DNA of 64,000 bases from Aporrectodea caliginosa (Eukaryota; Annelida; Clitellata; Crassiclitellata; Lumbricidae): the NCBI GenBank assembly GCA_020284085.1, contig JACEVL010000466.1, forward strand, positions 1-64,000. Direction: 5' to 3'. A model generated the notes under the pieces. The model was not told the origin of the DNA. It made no database searches and worked only from the letters and a program-made list of their open reading frames with translations. Shown in pieces: positions 1-11,580 of the stretch. Numbering within the stretch: position 1 is the first letter of the stretch; the number at the start of each line of letters is the position of its first letter. The translations under genes were made by a program, and so were the position numbers.

Positions 1-960
1 TTTGAGAGTTCAAAAACGAAACGCATCAAAAGGCAACTAAAAACGATTTTACTAAGTCACTTCTCCAATAATTGTTATCAAACAAACTTGATTATTGTTT
101 CACAACTTGTGTTCAATGTGTCCACCACCAGTATCCAAACATGTTCTGAGTATTTTGTCAAGTTTTGATGTCTTTGTTGATGGGCTCCAGAGGTTAATCT
201 TCCCACATCAACTTCAATGCGACCTTCAATTCTCTTATCGTTTTTGGCTTTGGTCGCAGATTGGGGTATTTCTCCAGTGTAGCCCCCCTTACGTGTTTAT
301 CCATTTGTTCGAGTGCGGACAGATTTCGGCCTTCCGCTGCCTTTACGACGTTCCAGAGCCGATCCCCTTTCATCAATGCAGCGGCATATTTTTTAACGTT
401 AGGCCTACTCAGCTTCCACTGTTATCAGGTCAAACGGCGATTAGTGCTTTAGCTCAAAGACCCTGCTCATGAAGTGTCTGCATACGAATTTTGTCTGTCA
501 TTGACACCTTGCCCATTTTGATATTTTAGAAACATTTCAATTTCATTTTATCAATAAAAAATTATTAATCTGAAAAATTCTTTATTTACCAACTTGATCG
601 TCTTCTTGCTAAATGACGTCACAGTGATGTGCAGCTACGCTGGTACCCCGTTTCTTTTCTAAATAATATGTATCTGGCAATATCAAGTTTGTTTGTTAAC
701 AATTATTTGAGAAGTGACTTAGTAAAATCGTTTTTTGTTGCTTTTTGTTTTCTTACGTTTTTGAACCATCAAAAATCAGTGGGTGGACTCACTAAAAGTG
801 ATATAACTTTTGTTCTGTTTGAAATATTTTGATGAAATTTGGCCAATATACGTAGATTTGAATTACCTTTAAGCATGTAAAACGTGATTTAAAAATTCTC
901 ACTTTTGGCAGAAATATTAGCAAAAATGCGTAGGGGTTCCTTTTTTTGGCCCACCCTGTA
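1..960 (-). mobile_element. Mariner-type (Tc1/mariner) transposon, internally deleted relic
   Basis: The right end is ggcccaccctgta at 948-960, the usual mariner terminus next to TA. The left end lies outside the window. Bases ~14-95 are the reverse complement of ~680-765, so the terminal inverted repeats are long, about 280 bp if symmetrical. Between them, on the minus strand, are pieces of a transposase. An N-terminal helix begins near 516 (MTDKIRMQTLHEQGL). A helix-turn-helix and linker follow (KICRCIDERGS, then KGSGRPKS) near 300-395. A C-terminal piece (TIRELKVALKLMWEDLP) lies near 195-230. The DDD/DDE catalytic core between HTH and C-terminus is missing, and stops and frameshifts are present. 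It cannot encode an active enzyme. A TAGGCCTA insertion sits at 400-407 inside the HTH region. Confidence 0.75.
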
Positions 961-2059
961 GTCTCCGGGGGAGAGAATATTTCATCCCCCGTCGAAATAA
1001 ACTCTCCCCCGGGGGAGACTTTATTTCAACACAAGATAGCCTACATTAACATCATATTTATTGCATTGTTTTGCTAACTGATGTAATATATTCGTTTGTA
1101 ATGACAGTTAACATCATATGGACTAGCTCAGAGAGCGCTTTTGAGTAGAAATTTTGAAGAAGCGCTATATTAATGTTCAGGTACATTACACTTAGGCTAT
1201 TATTATAGATCACCAATCAACTTCATTTTAGCTTCCTTGGTTTAACAAAAGCTTGAGTGTTTGGAATAAGATTCCTCTCTTCATCCAACAGGCGGCCAAT
1301 CTTTAATGGTTTAAAAAATGTTATGCATTCACTTGGTATATGATATCATTAAGACTCATTATTAATTAGCCTTATTAATTACTGCTAATCTGCTGGTTAA
1401 GTTGTCCTTTTCCCTTCTGTTTGTCTCTTCGGTTAATGGTTTCATATTAGTTGCATATTTTAACCGTTTTTTATACTGTTAAGATAACCCTCGGGCTACC
1501 AAGGGGAGGGGGTGGTTGCCACCCCCCTATGTTTTTATGCAATTTTTTTTTCAATTTGTGGAATATAACTTGTGCAATTTAGGTAGCTGTAGCAGATTCA
1601 TTGGCGCACATTTTGAGGTAAACATCATGGTGGTAGCCCACGCCATTCAAAAGTTATACCCGATATACCCGAGGCACCAGGGGGGTGGATACCACCCCCC
1701 TAGATTTTTGACTATATCTTATCTGTCATTTAATATTAAGAGACACAAATTATACCATTCTATAGAGGGAATGTGGGGCTACATTTGCATACTTAAATGT
1801 TTGTCTTTTGATATCCGGAAGTGGTCAAAATAAATAATAATACCCGTAACATGCGTGAAAAATGGCTGAATGGGAGGACCCCCCTTGGTTTTTTGTCTGT
1901 AGCGTATTCAGTTTTCTTTCCAGGAGAGAAACAAATATACCATTCTTTAGACGGAATGTAGGGCTTCATTTACATACTTACATGTTTGTCTTTTGAAAAC
2001 CGGAAGTGATCAAAATAAATAATAATACGCGTAATCTGTGTGAAAATGGCTGAATGCAG

Positions 2060-2355
2060 CATTGTATTGTATTGTATTGTATTGTAATGTATCCATAAAT
2101 TTATAAAGCGCCTCTCACAGTGAACACCAATCAGAGGCGCTCCCAGTGCGAAAGACTCCGAGCGAAAAGAGTGGTCTTAAGAAAACGAAACGATGAACCT
2201 GGCCCACCAGAAAGCATCAGAGAACGGGTTGATGAAGGGATTTGGTTCCATAGTGAAGGGCCAATGAAGGCAAAAGCTCGAGATTTAGCGATAGTAGTCC
2301 TCGCTCGATAATTATCTTGGATACATTGGATAATTATCGGTGCCTTTGTATTCGG
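2060..2355 (-). mobile_element. L2-like LINE 3' end inserted in the piggyBac MITE
   Basis: On the minus strand the ORF ending near 2131 has the conserved C-terminus of L2/CR1 reverse transcriptases: AFAFIGPSLWNQIP, then FRFLKTTLFARSL. It is followed by the 'gcgcctctga...gagaggcgctttataaat' tail and a (CAATA)n repeat at 2060-2090. This is a 5'-truncated copy. The same tail recurs at ~43650, 49780, 60070, 60580 and 63000. Confidence 0.7.
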
Positions 2356-2437
2356 TGCCTTTGTACATGTATGCATGCATACATGTACATGTATATATGT
2401 ATGGATGCATATTTATATGTATATAAACATGTGTAGG

Positions 2438-2735
2438 CAGTGGGGTAACTAGGGGTCCGTGCGCCCGGGGGCAAAATTGTCCAACTCGAAAAAATTTTTA
2501 TGACCTTTTTTTTTTACTTTTTTCGTCTTTTATTGTCACAAATCGCCTCTTTTATTGTCAGAAACCCTCATTTTGCGCCCCCCCGTGGTGTCTATTTCTT
2601 AAATTTGTCAATTTTTCGGTTAAAAAACCCTAAACTTTGTCTATTTTCTTACAAAACATTGGGAAAACTCTCATTTTGCGCCCCCGAACTTCGCCCGTGG
2701 GCGGCCGCCCCCTGACCCCCCTCGTTACGCCACTG
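2438..2735. mobile_element. hAT MITE with exact 8-bp TSD
   Basis: The element begins CAGTGGGGTAACTAGGGG and ends CCCTCGTTACGCCACTG. It is flanked by the perfect 8-bp direct repeat TGTGTAGG at 2430-2437 and 2736-2743. The CAGTGG...CCACTG ends and 8-bp TSD are diagnostic of hAT. The interior is G/C-rich near both ends and has no coding capacity. It sits inside the TTAA element at 1488-3061. Confidence 0.88.
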
Positions 2736-5311
2736 TGTGTAGGTATGTATTTTTGTATCTTGGATACACATATCAGTTTCAAAACACACATAATCATATA
2801 TTTGTTTATCCAAAAAGTACAAAATGTACGCAATAATATAAAATATCGCTAATTATCGGTGCCTTTGTTAAAAATGATGTAATTTCGAGTTGCATTCACA
2901 TAATGTATAACTAAATATACCATTCTGTACAGAATTAAATGCTGAATCCATTGGTATATTACAATAAATTTTATGTGAAACCAAACCCAAAATCCAGGGG
3001 GGTGGTAACCACCCCCTTCCTTGGTAGTCCACGTCACAAAAAAAGCTTGGTAGCCCGAGGGTTAATTATTAGCAAATTTGACACTGTAAGCAGGATTTTC
3101 ATCCTTGTTGGGCCTTCATTGCCACCTCACTCACCTGCTTGATAAATGGAAGTTATATAATCGGTAACTTCATCCATCAGCAAAGTCTGCATTGCTGACA
3201 CAGAATGAAACAGATTTCTCTCATAGACGACGTTCCTCATCTTTAGAATATTCTACTGCATGATCCTCTTCATTTTTGGTAACGTAATTAAGCAAAGCTT
3301 CATGTGCACTCAGACTTATCCATGAAAATAATTTTGAAATGTTTCACTAAGTAGTACTTATTAATGCAATACCCAATAGATATAGGCCTACTAACTAATA
3401 TTGAATCCTTTAAGTTCATCAAAGCCTATGCAATAAAATAAACTTGAGCTACGAATAATTAATTTATGGTGGTCTGCCTTTTATAGTCAACCAATCAACT
3501 TTGTTCTAGCTTTTATTACCCCCGTGTGCAAAATTACATTCTAAGCCGAATAATTCCGTGGATCAACAAATGCCTAGGCCCTATAGTAGGCTTAATCTCA
3601 AGACTAGACTGTAGGCCTACTTCATGAACTACAATGCTTTATTTTTTTGCTTATTGGCCTATCGATACTAAAATAATAGGTTTGGTTTAGCTGCGATTAT
3701 TTAATGGGTAGTCCTATTGCCAATAATTTCGTGAATGCCTAATCTTTATTCATGCCAGAAAAGCAAGGGCAAGCTCATATCCGAAAGCCAGTAGCCTACT
3801 TCATTTGCAATCACTGGTTATGACTTTCCTGTTCTATAGGTAATAACCTGACACCAGCAAACAATAATAAGCAAACATTAGGCTAACCAGATGAATCACA
3901 GAAAATCAAGCGCAAAGTCTTATCAGTTGACTGATACCAGTTGAAGGGTAGGCCTAATCCGCATCATTAATCGCATAGAAGCCAGTGCTAGCTCGTCTTA
4001 GGAAACCAGTACAGTTATAATTACTCGCAGCCTTTGTTTCAGACTAGTATATAGCTAATAAGCTGGCCCGATACATCTGACGCTAATTATATTGAACGAC
4101 TAATATCCAACACAATTTCAGTGGTAGGTCTAACCTTAGAAGAATCACTTTGAACTTTGAAGCTAATTAGCTCTAGTTGGCATAATGAATAAGTATCATT
4201 AGTGACTGGTAATGCTCAGAATCTTTTCAGCAAACAGTGCCAACTAGCACCAGTTAAAGTCTACTTGTTGGGTGAGCTATTTTCTTAGTTATAGCCTATA
4301 ACAGTGTGTTATCTCTCCACTGCGTTTTAATTACATAAGCGCGTCCGACATCCTATTTACATGATGCATTTACTACTATAAAACATTTATTTCACAATTT
4401 TCGCATTTAATTCCATAGCTGTTTCGTGTCCAATTCAACTAATAAACTTGAAAGTAATTTATTTCAGAAATGCACACATTAAATCCTATTTTAAATAATA
4501 GAGAAAAGCAAATGAAGACAGACGGGCGAATTTAGTGAGGGGAGACTTTGTATCGTAGATAGGGGAGATTCTATTTCAATGGGGAGACTTTGTTCCGATA
4601 CAAAGTCTCCGGGGGAGACTCTGTTACGGTAAGGGGGCGACTCTGTTTCGGGGGAGACTTTATATCGTGACACCGGCTAGCGCAAATGCCCTAGCTGTTA
4701 CCAAGTTTTTTGAGTGATCGTGTCACAACAAAATCACCTTGAGAGTTGAGACGATGAACGTAGCCCTCGTCTGGATTGGAGAGAGGAACAGGGTGTAACA
4801 AGTGAAGAAAGGTATGCAGGAGAACAGTTAGTGTAGATTCTGTACATTAGAAGACAGATTTTGAAACTGATGCGAGCTTGTATGGGAAGCCAGTGTAGTT
4901 CACGGAGGGTCGGTGTGACTTGATCCCGAGGATTTAGGTTCTTGATAAGCGTAATGAAGAACAGCTGTAAGAGGTTGAAGGGTAGATGCAGGAAGACCAC
5001 AAAGGACTGAGTTGCAGTAGTCAATTCTAGAAATGACAAGGGCCTGTACTAGGGTACGAACACATTTTTCGTTAAGACTTTTCTTGACTTGCCGAATGCG
5101 TCTGAGATGGAAAAAACAGGATTTGGTTATAGAGGAGATATGAGTTTTCATAGACAGCGAGTTATCAAGGAGGACACCAAGGTCTCGGACAACATCAGCT
5201 GGTTTGATGGAGCAATCTGGGCTAAGATTGAGTACAGTGTGGAATAATAATATTGTGAGTTAGGTAACGGGTTGCGGTAAAACCAGATAAGATCTGTCTT
5301 GGAGGCATTAA

Positions 5312-7047
5312 CACTAGAAGCACCAAAGGGGTCAATCTGACCCCTTTTGGTTTTTAGCGGAACGCACCTCCGCCCCAGATATAGCCAGAGTCCTGTAATT
5401 TCATGACTTTTCCTAACTTCGTAGGGTATACCCTCTGCCAAAATTTGAACTCGGAGGGATTCACAATTTCTGAGATTTTTGCTGTTCTACCTTTAAGCAC
5501 CAAGGGGTCAATCTGACCCCTGTATCAGTACTTGCATATCAGGCTTACGCATTTCTTGTTTTTTATTCAATAATAATATATATCAAAGCTAATTACGTAA
5601 TAAATGTGAGAAGAGAGGAGATCTGGTGAGGGGAGAGGAGATCGATTCTGGTGAGAGGATAGGATCAGATCTGGTGAGAGAAGAGGAGATTTGGCGAGAG
5701 GAGAGGCGATCTGATGAAAGGAAAGAAGATATGGTCAGAGGAGAGAAGATCAGATAAGAGGATAGAAGATCTGGTGAGAGGATAGGAGATCTGTCGAGAG
5801 GAGATGAGGTCTGGTGAGAGAAGAGGAGATCAGGTGAGAGGATAGGAGATCTGGCGAGAGAATTAGAGATCTGGCGAGAGGAGAGGATATTTGGCGATGG
5901 GAAAGAAGATCTGGGGAGAAAAGATGATATCTGGTGAGAGGATAGGAGATATGATGAGAGGATAGGCGAGCTGGTGAGAGACAAGTAGATCTGGTCAGAC
6001 GAGAGATCTGGCCAGAGGATGGTAGATCTGGCGAGAGGAGAGGAGATCAAATGAGAGGATAGGAGACCTGTCGAGAAGGATGAGTTGATGAGAGGAGCGG
6101 AGATCTGGTTAGAGGAAAGGAGATCTTGTGAGAGGAGACCTGGTGAGAGAAAAGAACAGATCTGGTAAGAGAAGAGGATATCTGGTGAGAGAAGAGGATA
6201 TCTGGTGAGAGGAGAGGATATCTAGTGGGATAAAGAAGATGTGGTCAGAGGAGAGATCTAGTGAAAGGATAGGAGATCAGGTGAGAGGGTGGTATATATC
6301 TGGCGAGAGGAGATCAAGTGAGAAGATAGGCGATCTGGCGAGAAGAAGGATGACTTGGTGAGAGGATATCTGGTGAGAGGAGAGGAAATCTGGTGAGAGG
6401 AGAGGAGATCTGGTGAGAGCAGAGCAGATCTGGGTGAGAGGAGAGAGATCTGTTGAGAGAAGACGATATTTGGAAAGAGGAAAGGAGATCTGGTGAGAGG
6501 AAGGAATATCTGGTCAGAGGAGAGGAGACCTGGTCATAGGATAGGAGATCTGGTGATAAGATAGGAGAGTTACTGGTGAAAGGAGAGGAGATCTGATGAG
6601 AAGATAGAAGATCTGGCGAGAGGAGAGAAGATCTGGTGAGAGGAGATCTGGTGAGAGGATAAGTGATTGGTGAGAAGATAGGGTCAGGTCTGGTGAGAGG
6701 ATAAGAAATTTGGTGAGAGGATAGGAGATTTGGCGAGAAGATAGGGTGAGATCTGGTGAGAGGATAGGAAATTTGGTGAGAGGATAGGAGATCTGGTGAG
6801 TGGATAGTAGATTTAGTGAGAGCGGAGGAGATCTGGCGAGAGGAGAGGAGATCTGGTGAGAGGAGAGGATCTCCTATTATTCCATTCCAACTTACTGATT
6901 ACACTTGTTTATGCTCATGTAATTTATGTTAATAAAGTTGATAGTCAATTTCATTGAATTTGCAATTGACTTTCATTATAAATTATTTGAGGTCAAAATA
7001 ACCCCCTTGGTGCTTCTAGGAAGTTCGATTTCTCGGTGCTTTTAGTG
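5312..7047. mobile_element. piggyBac-like non-autonomous element carrying a satellite
   Basis: It is flanked by TTAA at 5308-5311 and 7048-7051, with complementary ends CACTAGAAGCACC / GGTGCTTTTAGTG. Just inside the left end is the palindrome GGGGTCAATCTGACCCC (5328-5344). A second, inner copy of the end (aagcaccaaggggtcaatctgacccc) lies at ~5495-5520, and the right end is doubled as well (~7000-7047). So one TTAA element may have inserted into, or duplicated, the end of another. No transposase is visible. Most of the interior is the GA-rich tandem repeat annotated separately. Confidence 0.78.
5612..6868. repeat. GA-rich ~20-bp tandem repeat (gagaggagatctggt)
   Basis: About 1.25 kb of diverged copies of a unit like gagaggagaggagatctggt, period roughly 20 bp. 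It has strong strand asymmetry (purine-rich on +). The long minus-strand open frame across it is low-complexity Ser/Leu/Pro/Ile and is not a gene. It is confined to the interior of the piggyBac-like element. Confidence 0.85.
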
Positions 7048-7829
7048 TTAAGTTTAAGACGCATGGATGAACACCATGATTGGATTTCAGTGAAACAAGT
7101 TATTAAGCGAAACATTGCTATCATAGTCTTTGGCGGCAAGTTTAATATAGAGTTGTGTGTCGTCAGCAAAAAGGTGTATAAGGATGCCGTGTTTGAAGGC
7201 AATGTCAACAATGTTAGAAGTATAGAGGATGAACAAGAGGGGGCCAAGTATAGAACCTTGAGGTGCACCAAAGAGGATATTGAAGTACCTAGCAGTGTTA
7301 GAACCAAGGCGCACAGAGTATGATCGGTTTGTCAAGAAATTAGCAATCCAGAGAAGAGCAGAGGCCATAATGCCAAATTGAGATTCAAGCACTTGAATAA
7401 GAATGGAGTGGTCAACACAATCAAAGGCAGAGCTGAAATATAGTAACAGAAGGGCAGTAATGAAACCAGAGTCAAGTGCCATGATTATAATTATCATTAT
7501 AAACTTTAAGGACAGCAGTTTCAGTGGAGTGGAGGCGGCGGAAACCAGACTGAACAAGAGGTAGCAAGGAGTTGGATTCAATGTAGTTAGAAAGCTGACG
7601 GTGGACGGCACGCTCAACAAGTTTGGAGATGAAAGATAGGTTAGAGATTGGGCGGTAATTACCAGGATCGGAAGGGTCAAGGCCTGATTTTTTTATGCGA
7701 GGACGGATAATGGCACGCTTGTGGGAAGCAGGTAAGGTAGAAGTGAGTGATAAGTGAGCAGTTTATGAGTAGGATCAAAATGGGGGCAAAAATATGTCGA
7801 AGGGATTTAATAATCCAGACTGGGCAGGA

Positions 7830-9207
7830 ATCAAGCTCACATTGCTTGGAGGAGGCATCAATCCCTCCCTCCTAGGCTGGGGCGACTAGATCGAGTTCTG
7901 CGCTCGTCTGCTCGGCTCATTTGGCGAATCTTCAAATTTGGCTCTGTCTCCGCGCGATGTGTTGAACTATCTCTGCCTGTGGCCCAACGGATCTCATACC
8001 GGAATCCTGCTGTTGCTTAACCCTCAGGCTACCAAGCTTTTTTGTGACATGGACTACCAAGGGGGGGGTTACCACCCCCCTGGATTTTGGGTCTCGTTTG
8101 AGATATCATATCTTCTAATATATCATTCGATTCATCATTCATTTCTGAACAAAATGATGTATTTAGTTTTAAAATGTATCAATGCACCTCGAAATTATGC
8201 AATTTATAGCATGAACACCCGTCCGTTCCATAGAACTTGTACTTGTTCGATAAAAATTAAGATGTTGTGTGCTCTGAAAAAAACACTGAATCAAAGAATA
8301 GTTTGTAATGTAATAAAGGCTAAATTGCAACAACACAAAATAGTTCAAAGTCTGCAATACGAAATTATTATGTCAATGTTCCCAGTTAATAAAATACATC
8401 TTCAAATATGCTGATGATTGCTATCTTCTGATCTTGGCTTCAAATATCTCCACCACGAATGCAGAATTAGATCACATTAGTGCCTGGGCTCGCAAATGTA
8501 CCGGTAATCTCCACCTAAACCATTCTAAATCTAACGAAATTAATTTGTCCAGACCAAATGTGAATCTTGAACAAGGTCCTCCAATTATACGTGGCATAAA
8601 AAGGGTCACATCCCTGAATATATTGGGTATCGAGATTTCCGCAAAGTTCGGTTTTTCCTCCCATATCCAAAGGATTTGTGTACGGGCCAAGCAATCTCTC
8701 CACGCCCATCGTATTTTAATCTCGCATGGGCTCTTGGGAGTCAGACTTTATGATGTAGTCCGGTCCACCACTGTCAACCGAATGCTTTATTGTTCCCAAG
8801 TGTGGTGGGGCTTTGCCAGCAAACAGGAACGTGACTCTCTAAGTGCTGTGGTCCGCAAGCTGGTACGCTTTGACTTCCTACCCAAATCTTTCCCTACTTT
8901 TGAGGAACTCTGTAAAAAAGCCGACCAAGACCTTTTTAGAAATATCTTAAATAATCCTGGACATTATCCTTCATTACCTACTACCCCTGCCCTATATACT
9001 GGTCACGATCTGCACCCACGCTCACATAACCGTGTTCTTTCTAGATTTGATTCCCTCACCAGGCGCGGTTTCCTGGCTAGGATGTTGTACAGCTAGGCCA
9101 TAGTGTTTTTAGTTTACTATTAACTAACTTTTCGTTACTATTTGATAACTTTGTATAACTTTGTATGTACAGCGCCGTGCGTTTTGCCAGCGTTTAATAA
9201 AGAACAC

Positions 9208-9252
<45 letters not shown>

Positions 9253-9256
9253 ATCT
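7830..9256 (+). mobile_element. Non-LTR retrotransposon (Jockey/CR1 group), 3' part with (CTTA)n tail
   Basis: The plus-strand reverse transcriptase C-terminal half starts at the active-site box KYADDCYLL (8402-8428). It continues without a break through KSNEINLSRP, LNILGIEISAKFGFSSHIQRI, TTVNRMLYCSQVWWGF and PKSFPTFEELCKKADQDLF to RRGFLARMLYS, stop at 9096. A short 3' UTR with aataaagaacac and a (ctta)n tail follow to ~9256. Upstream (7850-8016) is degraded RT sequence. A TTAA-type element start interrupts it immediately before YADD. The copy at 9400-11580 on the other strand belongs to the same family. Confidence 0.8.
8021..8401. mobile_element. piggyBac-like MITE fragment inside the LINE, before YADD
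   Basis: TTAA at 8017-8020 is followed by CCCTCAGGCTACCAAGC, then the G/C palindrome ggggggggttaccacccccc at ~8061-8080. The next ~130 bp match the right half of the 1488/31446/61838 family in inverted order. The expected complementary end is not seen. The LINE resumes at ~8402 with aaatatgctgatgat, so the far end is deleted or decayed. The long plus-strand frame 7938-8414 runs through this chimera and is not a gene. Confidence 0.5.
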
Positions 9257-9399
9257 AACTTCTTTAGCTGCTGACAAACGCTTACGCAGAAAAATCGGTT
9301 TACTTTGTGAAAATTCCCGAACATTTTCACATATTTTAATTTCTTTTGAACACTTCCGGTCATCAAAAACAAATTAATCAGTATGAAAAAATAGCACTC

Positions 9400-11580
9400 T
9401 AATAAGTAAGTACGTGCTTTATTGAACCGCCTGCAAACGCACTGCGGGAACATCAGATTAAATCACAAAAATCACAAATGTCAAAAATATCATAAAATAC
9501 AATAAAACAGACATCTATGCATATATGAGATTAAGATAATAGTAAAAAGAAAGATCAGCAATAAAATCAATAAAATAACATACGCGTAATAAAACCACAT
9601 CGGGTTAATGCGTCAGCATGTGGGATCTCACGGTTATGTAAACGAGGACGGAGAGAGTACTTAACATTCTTTATAGGAGGCAGTAGACCATTTAGAACAT
9701 GACTAGGGTTGTGAAGCACAGATGAGAAAAGAGAAGAGTCAGCACGGCGACAGAGGTCATCAAACATTTTCTGGTCGGCAGGCAAAAACTTAAGTCGTAC
9801 CATTTTGCGTATAATTGCATTAATACGCGCGCGCTGACCAGCATTGGCAAAGCCGTACCAAGCAGGGGAAGCATACAGGAGGCGAGCCAGCGAGGTTGCC
9901 CGAACTACATAAAAAAAAGGCGCATCCCCGAGAGACCATGGGCAATAAGGATGCGCATCGCATAGAGCGATTGGCTAGCCTTAATACAGATTCGGTCAAT
10001 ATGGGGGTCAAAACTAAGTCTATCAGAAATGGTTACCCCTAGAATAACAGACTCAGAAACCCTACAAATACCAGGTATAGGGAGAGGGAGATCAAGTAAT
10101 TTAGACCGCGGGCGCCTAAATACCATCTCTTTGGATTTATTGTTATTCAATTTAAGATTACAAGTTAGTGCCCAATTGGCAACATTTTGAAGTTCAGAGG
10201 AAGTGGAGGTAATAGCAGATGCTGGAATGAGAATATAGCTATCATCAGCGTATTTAACCCTCAGAGGATAACCTATAAAAAAATCACACATTGGATAACC
10301 TGGGGTGAATTTTTCACCCCTCACTATTTGAGGCATGTGATATAAAATTAAACCATGTTCGATCAACAATGGTAATTGTACCAAGTTCAACATAAAACTG
10401 CAAAACTAGGAAACGTAACTAAAGTCAATTATCAGCACAATCATCGAGTCTACATTCGGATATCAGTTTAGCAGCATTAGCAGCAGATAACCGTCGATAC
10501 ATCTTTCACACAAATTAACAATAAAAATGGCCACGGTATGACGTCAGTCACGTGACCATTCATCCAAAATAAATAAGACAAAATATATGGAATTAAGCAA
10601 AAGTCATCTATGAACAGATACACAAAGGCGCACGGCATAACTCCAAAGCTGTAAAAAAATTCAGCGCAAATACTGACAGTGGGGTGAAAAATTCACCCCA
10701 GGTTAGCCTCTGAGGGTTAAGCAACCTATTACTGCGATGCACAGGTTTCAAGCCTGAAATAGCTACCACAAAGTCAGAAGGTCCGAGACCAGAGCCCTGT
10801 ATAATGCTAGCATTTATCCGACAAAAGGCTGAGACTTGGCCGAGAAATTTAGTACAATGCTGACGGTTTTTCAATAGGGATAAGATCCAATTATACAGAA
10901 AGTCAGGTATTGGCAATAGAGCAAGTTGTTCAGCTAGGTAAGAGTGCCTAACCGTGTCAAAGGCACGTGAAAAGTCTAGCGAGATAAGACGAACATAGGG
11001 TTCATCGTGTAACATCTCAAGAATTCCGTGGGTGAGAGCAATGATGGCGGAAGTAGTGGAGCCAGAGGGCCGAAAGGCGTATTGGTCACTAAGGGTAGAA
11101 TTTATTTCGGGATCAGTGAAGATTGGGTAAAAGTAACTTCTCACAACAATTTTCTCCAACATGCGGCATAGCACCGGAGTAATAGAAATGGGTCTAAAGT
11201 CAGCCTCATTTTGAGGGCGCAGGTTTTAGGGACTGGCGTAATACAGCTAGAGCGCCACTGGGGCGGCGTGTAAGAGGAAGCCAGGGAGCAGTTAAAAAGA
11301 TATGTAACCGGGGCAGAGAGGAGATGAGCCATCGTGGATAGGAACCAAGAAGGGATGCCATCAGGGCCAACTGAGGACCCACGGACCGATTCCAATCCTC
11401 TGAACACATAATATTCATCAATATTAACAGGTAGCTCAACATTAGCAGTTAGCTTAAGCAATGGCACAATATAATCAAGATCAGTAGAAACAACTTGATA
11501 ATGTCGGTTTAACGACTCGCACGTTACACCTCCAAACACCGCTGGACTAACTACATCATCACCCTAATGAGCCAGCTCTC
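9400..11580 (-). mobile_element. Non-LTR retrotransposon (Jockey/CR1 group), minus-strand copy
   Basis: On the minus strand: a pre-RT region with SVGPDGIPSWFLSTMAHLL and PPQWRSSCITPVPK (11540-11210), then RPISITPVLCRMLEKIVV, DQYAFRPSGSTTSAIIALTH, LISLDFSRAFDTVRHS (first catalytic Asp) and IIQGSGLGPSDFVVA. After the MITE it resumes with KYADDSYILIP (second catalytic box, ~10236-10260), NNNKSKEMVF and SVILGVTISDRLSFDPHI, ending RCGFITRMLFY near 9567. The tail includes aataaagcacgtacttactta at ~9405. Several frameshifts are visible (near 9900 and 11180). It faces the LINE at 7830-9256 tail to tail, with ~150 bp between them. Confidence 0.82.
10258..10716. mobile_element. piggyBac-like MITE in the LINE RT, before YADD
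   Basis: 459 bp flanked by TTAA at 10254-10257 and 10717-10720, with complementary ends CCCTCAGAGGATAACCT / AGGTTAGCCTCTGAGGG. The subterminal palindromes are ggggtgaatttttcacccc (~10302-10320) and ggggtgaaaaattcacccc (~10681-10699). No ORF of its own. Removing it restores the LINE at the codons of LLKYADD. Confidence 0.85.

Larger units (their letters stand above)
1488..3061. mobile_element. piggyBac-like MITE, 'CCCTCGGGCTACC' family, with two nested insertions
   Basis: The ends are CCCTCGGGCTACCAAG at 1488 and its complement, ending in cccgaggg at 3061. They are flanked by ATAA (decayed TTAA) at 1484-1487 and TTAA at 3062-3065. A G5...C5 palindrome (gggggtggttgccaccccc) lies ~20 bp inside the left end, and a matching one near the right end at ~2997-3014. 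Other copies of the family are at 31446-32411, 61838-62787, 8021 (partial), 19085-19177 (right end only) and 45104/54388 (interrupted). No transposase is visible. TTAA target sites are typical of piggyBac, so assignment to that superfamily is an inference from TSD and layout. Confidence 0.65.
961..4677. mobile_element. CCGGTGTC-type non-autonomous element (left end displaced by mariner)
   Basis: The right terminus (4640-4677) reads ...gggggagactttatatcgtgacaccggc. The left side (961-1030) contains the matching ggggagac/gtctcccc blocks directly after the mariner end. The ends are stacks of g(4-5)agac palindromes. Two smaller elements with the same CCGGTGTC termini occur at 13361-13907 and 50862-51202. 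The interior from 3066 to 4490 is AT-rich non-coding DNA in which I see no gene, only several TAGGCCTA/TAGGCTA motifs (3383, 3612, 3792, 3879, 3949, 4292). The superfamily is not identified. A piggyBac-like MITE is nested inside at 1488-3061. Confidence 0.5.
4715..7800 (-). mobile_element. CR1/L2-like LINE, ORF2 relic, split by a piggyBac element
   Basis: Minus-strand reverse transcriptase relic. The upstream part (7800-7052) contains RT blocks SSAFDCVDHSILI, GAPQGSILGPLLFILYT and LFADDTQLYIK, the last including the catalytic Asp pair. The downstream part (5307-4715) contains SCFFHLRRIR, ISRIDYCNSVL and TPTLRELHWLPIQARISFK, the conserved C-terminal third. Joining 5311 to 7048 across the insertion restores the local reading sense (MRLKLNASKTDLIW), which shows the LINE was continuous before the insertion. 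Frameshifts and stops occur in both halves, and the endonuclease domain is absent. The element is dead and 5'-truncated. Confidence 0.82.

Noticed and set aside
95..472. 125-codon plus-strand ORF at the window start
   Set aside because: It is the complement of the mariner transposase pieces on the minus strand; no protein-like features of its own.
948..960. The mariner at the window start as the source of the GGCC footprints
   Set aside because: Its terminus next to TA is CAGGG..., which would leave TACAGTA-like rather than TAGGCCTA footprints.
5589..6050. 153-codon minus-strand ORF rich in Ser/Leu/Pro
   Set aside because: Translation of the GA-rich ~20-bp satellite.
7938..8414. 158-codon plus-strand ORF
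   Set aside because: A chimera of LINE remnant and TTAA element; composition is that of the MITE.
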